Positions 59,641 to 64,000 of a DNA stretch of 64,000 nucleotides are shown piece after piece. The stretch lies in contig JAWWUD010000055.1 of assembly GCA_033964015.1 (NCBI GenBank), positions 446,501 to 510,500 on the forward strand, written 5' to 3'. This DNA comes from Scolanthus callimorphus (taxonomy: Eukaryota; Cnidaria; Anthozoa; Actiniaria; Edwardsiidae). The translations under genes were made by a program, and so were the position numbers. Below the pieces are notes generated by a model. That model was not told where the DNA came from. It saw nothing but the letters and a program-made list of their open reading frames with translations, and did not search any database. Numbering within the stretch: position 1 is the first letter of the stretch; each line of letters opens with the position of its first letter.

Positions 59641-59952
59641 AATTGCAAAGTTTGGTGAAGATTGCTCAGAATACTGGCTGAAATATAAATTTTCAAAACT
59701 TCGTATTCTGGCTTATTTTTTTACAAGGAAATGCTATGGGAAAATAGATCGAAACGAGACTTGACGTATTTGCAAATACATTTGAAAACGGTTAGCCAGG
59801 AAACGAAGCTTTGAAAATTTATATCTCAGCCAGTTTCAAAGGAATTCTTTTGAAACTTTGCAGTTTTACTAATACGGATGCGTAGAATTAAATACTGGAT
59901 TCCATTTTCTGATAACTATTATATATTATTATTATTCAATATTGCGTGATAA

Positions 59953-60582
59953 GGGAGCGTTAATTTATCTAGAGGGGGGGGGCTATGATGATTTTGAGGG
60001 GGGGCCTCTGTTTTTCCCTAAATTTAGGGGGGCTATGGAAAATTTCCAACAAAAATAACATTGAGCATAGGGGGGGCCAACCATTTTCCCCCGAAAAAAA
60101 TTATACTAATACAGTAAAAACCCGCGTATAAGAACCTGTTAGCTTAGGCTAAAATTTTCATTTTAATCCCCCTCGACATAATAACCTAATAAGGTTATTA
60201 AATAAATTTTAAGTTAGGTTCTTATCAGTGGAGTTGCTGTAAAAGTGTGTAGGTAGAAACTCCTGAATTGGAAGATTATCATCTGATTATATTTAAAAGT
60301 AACTGGACATTCATTTTTTTTTTTCTGAAAAAATAGATAAGATTAATAGCAATCTTCAGGATCAGTAACTATCACAAGACTTTAATATGGCTAAGGGTGG
60401 GTTTGACATGTATATGATGGGGGGGGGGGGGGCTATGATATTTCTTTGATTAATTGACATTCTTGAGGGGGGTCAGGATAAAAACCCTGAGATCATCAGG
60501 GGGGGGGGGGGGCTTCAAAAAATGAAAAGAAAAAATTAGGAAATCATCATAGGCCCCCTCTAGATAAATTATGAATGCTCCC
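59953..60582. mobile_element. 630-bp inverted-repeat element with TAA duplication
   Basis: The left end GGGAGCGTTAATTTATCTAG is mirrored on the right by CTAGATAAATTATGAATGCTCCC. TAA flanks both ends (59950-59952, 60583-60585), suggesting a PIF/Harbinger-type MITE. The interior contains several G tracts. Confidence 0.7.
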
Positions 60583-60738
60583 TAAAGGCCTATTAAAGTT
60601 AATATGCATTAGAAAATAACACCTATGTTGTATTGTGAATGTGCGCATTCTGATTGGTTAAAAAGCGTGTTTGTAAAGAGACCTGAGAAACACGATTGTC
60701 ACGCAACGCTGTCGCGCGTGTGTGTGTTATTTTCTAAA

Positions 60739-60926
60739 AGCAATAAAAATACTTTCTGCGTGCTCTCTGGTTTCTTACAAACACTCGGGGAATGTTGGTC
60801 GAACTGATAAAACTTGAAAGACACTTGCCTTCGGCTCGTGTCTTTCAAGTTTTGATCAGTTCTCCCAACATCCCCCTCGTGTTTGTAAGAAAGCAGAGAG
60901 CACGCGGAAAGTACTTTTATTGCTTA
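60739..60926. repeat. 188-bp palindrome
   Basis: AGCAATAAAAATACTTTCTG... returns as ...AAAGTACTTTTATTGCT, with CTTGAAAGACACTTGCC facing CGTGTCTTTCAAG at the centre. Typical of small foldback MITEs. Confidence 0.8.
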
Positions 60927-61680
60927 ATTATAGAACGGTCGCGTGTCATGCATAAATTTTTAACTCTAAAACTTCATTTGTAGCTCGAAAATTCCAAAAA
61001 TTGCTGAAGTTGCATCACTAAAAAAAGTTGCTCAACATATCAAGATAGGCGGTGTCGCCCTTTTTAGAGATAGAACGGGCTTCCTGTGGTCTCTTGTCTA
61101 CCTTGTTTCTTCCAGGGGTTCTTACCGTGGAAAATGCACATAACATCTTTCCTCGGGTGTATCTGAGTTCTGGTTGATAAAAATAGTGAAAAACGGGGAT
61201 TCCAAATATGGCCAGATATTCCTAGTCAACACTTTTTCAAGGGAACTAAAAGTTACCGAGTACTAAGCTTATCACAGGGAGGAGTACTCTCCAAATGAAT
61301 AATTTTTAAATTTTCTCACAGACACGATTTTTTCTCATATTCTCACAATGCTACTATTTGATGCATGCACAGCAGTCACTGATGAAAATGATCCGGCCAT
61401 AGAGCTCGCAACAGGAGCCAACATGGTTCGATGCGGCATGCGTGCAAAGTTCAACTAGGGGAATTTGATCCAATGCATATCAGTGTGGACGACGATTATC
61501 CAACTACAGATTTTTTGCTTTTGCTTCCTACTGCATACTGATACTGAAGTATTTGTTTATTTCGTTCTTACTCTGATCTGATCTGAATTATTTATCCGAG
61601 CCTTGTTGTATTTTACTAAATAGAAATAGCTCTGACAAATTTTGCGGCGAAGTTGGCAGATCCTGAAAATAGACCAGCTT
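60927..61680. other. Intergenic DNA without recognised features
   Basis: AT-rich sequence between the last MITE and the promoter of the rightward gene. I see nothing coding. Confidence 0.45.
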
Positions 61681-61689
61681 ACAGTAGAC

Positions 61690-62030
61690 TTTGGTTCTGA
61701 TTGGTCAATTTTGACATAAGCCACGCCCCTGATGACAGTTTGGTTGTGAAAAGTCAGCGTAAAATCTCCGAAACGACGGGGGAGGCCTTTGTGTTGCAAA
61801 ATATGCAAAGTGTTTTGCATGTATCCTTGGCTAGTCTTTCAAAGTAGCCTTGATTCTGGAAGGATGAAATCTAAATCATGTAAATCATCCATGCTTTCTC
61901 GACAACAGCAGATGGAAACTGAAACTTTTACTTCGCGTTTGAAACTGGTGTAACTGTAGCGACCAACGTGCCCCAACGTGTTCATTTCAGGCTTGATTCA
62001 TTTCTTCACGCTTTTGTTAGATTCATCATT
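61690..62030 (+). promoter_or_regulatory. Probable promoter and 5' UTR of the CUB/discoidin gene
   Basis: An inverted CCAAT box (CTGATTGGTCAAT, about 61698) and a CCACGCCCC GC-type box (about 61722) lie about 300 bp upstream of the ATG at 62031. No TATA box is evident. The transcription start cannot be placed. Confidence 0.35.
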
Positions 62031-64000
62031 ATGAAGACAAATGTAAATGCGCTATGCTGCCTGACAACTGGAGTGCTGCTAGTGTTTTTGTGTGTACAGC
62101 CAGGCGAGAGTTGGCTTTGGAACAGGGAAGAGAAAGTAAACGGTGAGTGGAGCGAGTGGTCGTTGTGGGGTTCATGCCAAGAGCCGACAGGAAACCACCT
62201 ATTTCCCTTTCGAGTTCGCCAAAGAACTTGTACGAATCCAGCTCCTAAAAACGGAGGGAAAGATTGCGAAGGACAACAACAGCGAAAAGCACCATGCGAA
62301 GACTGTAATTTACCCTTGGGAATGGAGAATAAGCGAATAAAAGACTCCCAAATTTGGGCCTCGAGCTCCCATGAACAATTCCCTGGCTCACACGGACGGT
62401 TGAATGGCGGTTCGGCCTGGTGCGCTTCTGACTTTGGAGGAGAAGTTTACTTGCAGATGGACTTAAAATCTTTAACATTGGTTACAGCAATAGCAACACA
62501 AGGGTTTTACCCCGATAAGGGCGCTCTGAGTCTACGACAGGGTCGAGTAAGCAAGTATCAAGTGACCTACAGCGATGATGGAAAAAACTGGAATGCCTTC
62601 GAAAATCTCGAAAAGGATAAAATTTTAACTGGAAATCTCAAGAGAAAAGGAACAGTTTTAAATGTATTAGAACCTAGCTTTGCCACTCGTTACGTAAGAA
62701 TATACCCCTTGGCATTTTACTCTTTTATTTGCATGAAAACCGAGTTGTACGGTTGTGGCTTTGGTTGTGGTGGCTATTTACCCCCTACCCCTGGGGATTT
62801 ACTTGCGGAGAGTTCAGAAATTGAGGATGTAGACTGCCTTTGGAAGGCAGTTTTGCCCTTAAGGAAAATTAACTTAGACTTTGTAAATTTCAATGTTCCT
62901 TGTGAAAGTGGGAGTGTTGAGGTATGGGGAGGTGCAGCATCATTTGGACATTCCAGCATGCTTGCTGATTACTGTGGTTATGATTCTACACCACCACCAG
63001 TTATTGGCTCTACTAACAAGATGTGGATACGATTTCGATCAAATTCCTCTGACCCCTCTGTAGGATTTTATGCTGTTTATTTCCCTAGCTGTGGGGAGCA
63101 TTTTACAAATAACAGTGGAGTCCTAAGGACTCCAAATCATCCAAATGAATATTACCACAATTCTAGATGCACTTGGCTTATTTCTGTGGATAAGGGCAAA
63201 GCAATCATGTTGAAGTTCTCAAGGTTTGATGTGGAAGGAGATGACAGGGGTCAAGCTCGTTGCCCTGCCGATCATGTTGTGATACTGGATGGAAAAAACA
63301 GCACTGCATCAGTTATTGGTAAATACTGTAACTCTGTGAAACCTCCAAAGTATATCTGTAGCACTGGAAATGTAATGAGGGTTGAATTTAAAGCTGATGA
63401 TGCATTAGCTTTCTCTGGATTTTCTGCAATATACCAGACTGTAGTGCCAAACTCTACATGCAGTGAATGGCACTTATCAACAGTCAGCCCAACACCAACA
63501 ATGACAACTATAACAATGGCATCAACAATAGTTAATATCACAGTATCTCCATTTATAGTACCTCACCCATCTCTATCTACACTCAATCCAAGTAGCATGG
63601 CAAACAAAACAGGGCCATTGATGCCATTTGACCAAGCAAATGCTGACTATGCTGGAAAGAAGAAAACAGATAATGATGATGAGAATGATGGGTTAACAAC
63701 AATAATCATTATATCTGCATTTAGTTTTATTGTATTATGTATGATAATTGCTAGTGTCACACCCAGCCTCATGCACCGCTGTGAGAAACGGAGGCAAGAA
63801 CGCCTTAGCACTATGGTTGCAACTGAGGTGATAATGAAAAAGAATGACGATAACGATGAATATGAGATGCAGACTCTCCAGGGTGCAGAAGGAAAAGATG
63901 TTTCAACAAATGTTGCTATAGCTGATGAAGATGAAAATCTATCAGATGATGACAACAGCACTGCTGAAATTCCAGTGTTTATCCTTCCTTTAAGTACTAC
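62031..64000 (+). CDS. TSP1 / F5-8C / CUB-CUB type I membrane protein (3' end outside window)
   Basis: The frame is open from the ATG at 62031 to the window edge (656 codons, no stop and no intron). It encodes a signal peptide (about 1-25, CCLTTGVLLVFLCVQPGES), a thrombospondin type 1 repeat (about 39-92, GEWSEWSLWGSC to PCEDC), and an F5/8 type C discoidin domain (about 95-242, IWASSSHEQFPG to RYVRIYPL and a closing Cys). Two CUB domains follow (about 246-353 and 354-470, second starting CGEHFTNNSGVLRTPNHP). After these come a Thr/Ser/Pro-rich stalk, a transmembrane helix (about 555-576, LTTIIIISAFSFIVLCMIIA), a basic stop-transfer (HRCEKRRQER) and an acidic cytoplasmic tail. All these domains mediate extracellular binding, so a cell-surface receptor or adhesion role is inferred. 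No named orthologue is claimed. Confidence 0.93.
   Translation, partial: MKTNVNALCCLTTGVLLVFLCVQPGESWLWNREEKVNGEWSEWSLWGSCQEPTGNHLFPFRVRQRTCTNPAPKNGGKDCEGQQQRKAPCEDCNLPLGMENKRIKDSQIWASSSHEQFPGSHGRLNGGSAWCASDFGGEVYLQMDLKSLTLVTAIATQGFYPDKGALSLRQGRVSKYQVTYSDDGKNWNAFENLEKDKILTGNLKRKGTVLNVLEPSFATRYVRIYPLAFYSFICMKTELYGCGFGCGGYLPPTPGDLLAESSEIEDVDCLWKAVLPLRKINLDFVNFNVPCESGSVEVWGGAASFGHSSMLADYCGYDSTPPPVIGSTNKMWIRFRSNSSDPSVGFYAVYFPSCGEHFTNNSGVLRTPNHPNEYYHNSRCTWLISVDKGKAIMLKFSRFDVEGDDRGQARCPADHVVILDGKNSTASVIGKYCNSVKPPKYICSTGNVMRVEFKADDALAFSGFSAIYQTVVPNSTCSEWHLSTVSPTPTMTTITMASTIVNITVSPFIVPHPSLSTLNPSSMANKTGPLMPFDQANADYAGKKKTDNDDENDGLTTIIIISAFSFIVLCMIIASVTPSLMHRCEKRRQERLSTMVATEVIMKKNDDNDEYEMQTLQGAEGKDVSTNVAIADEDENLSDDDNSTAEIPVFILPLST

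Noticed and set aside
62143..62340. 65-codon ORF at the start of the CUB gene
   Set aside because: It is a shadow in another frame of the TSP1 domain coding sequence.

Overview
The window is animal (metazoan) nuclear DNA, most likely from an anthozoan cnidarian and plausibly a stony coral. The reasons are spliced genes with GT-AG introns, an animal-specific gene (folliculin-interacting protein), a stand-alone P2X7-ballast-type gene, a TSP1/discoidin/CUB membrane protein, and introns packed with short inverted-repeat elements. The species is inference. There is no prokaryotic, viral or CRISPR content.

The main gene lies on the minus strand. It is a folliculin-interacting protein (FNIP) gene whose ATG is at 56252 and which runs leftward off the window. 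I could place 13 coding exons (E1 56252-56188 to E13 22770-21776), all with GT-AG borders and matching phases, giving about 763 residues. The last roughly 200 residues must lie left of position 1. Four exons (E8, E10, E11, E13) each lack one base relative to the reading frame, so simple ORF calling breaks the gene apart. Intron 5 of FNIP contains a complete three-exon gene on the same strand (47666-46198, 298 aa) with a cysteine-rich CXC-like domain and a P2X7 C-terminal 'ballast'-like domain.

Immediately after E13, in the direction of transcription, come a 68-bp tandem repeat (21246-21775) whose units carry copies of the E13 splice donor, and then a 21-kb minisatellite (1-21063, about 726 copies of a 29-bp unit). 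On the transcribed strand most minisatellite units also carry GTAAGT or GTAAGA. The last FNIP intron in view is therefore a very large array of 5'-splice-site-like motifs.

The other introns are shaped by transposons. Intron 12 (22.8-36.8 kb) holds a nested stack. A TTAA-flanked element with a tRNA-like head (23176-29688) is split by a 5.2-kb palindromic foldback element (23492-28724, 9-bp target duplication) filled with CRE palindromes. That foldback was itself hit by a second copy of the TTAA element (26410-27977), which contains a 322-bp MITE (26529-26850). Empty sites for three of these insertions can be read in the window. A further inverted duplication (31.3/36.3 kb) and several MITEs lie in the introns, and a TTAA-flanked foldback (57238-58999) lies in the intergenic region.

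On the plus strand at the right edge, an open frame starting at 62031 encodes a type I membrane protein: signal peptide, TSP1, F5/8C, two CUB domains, a transmembrane helix and an acidic tail. It is uninterrupted for 656 codons and continues past the window. It is divergently oriented from FNIP across a 5.8-kb gap that holds only repeats.
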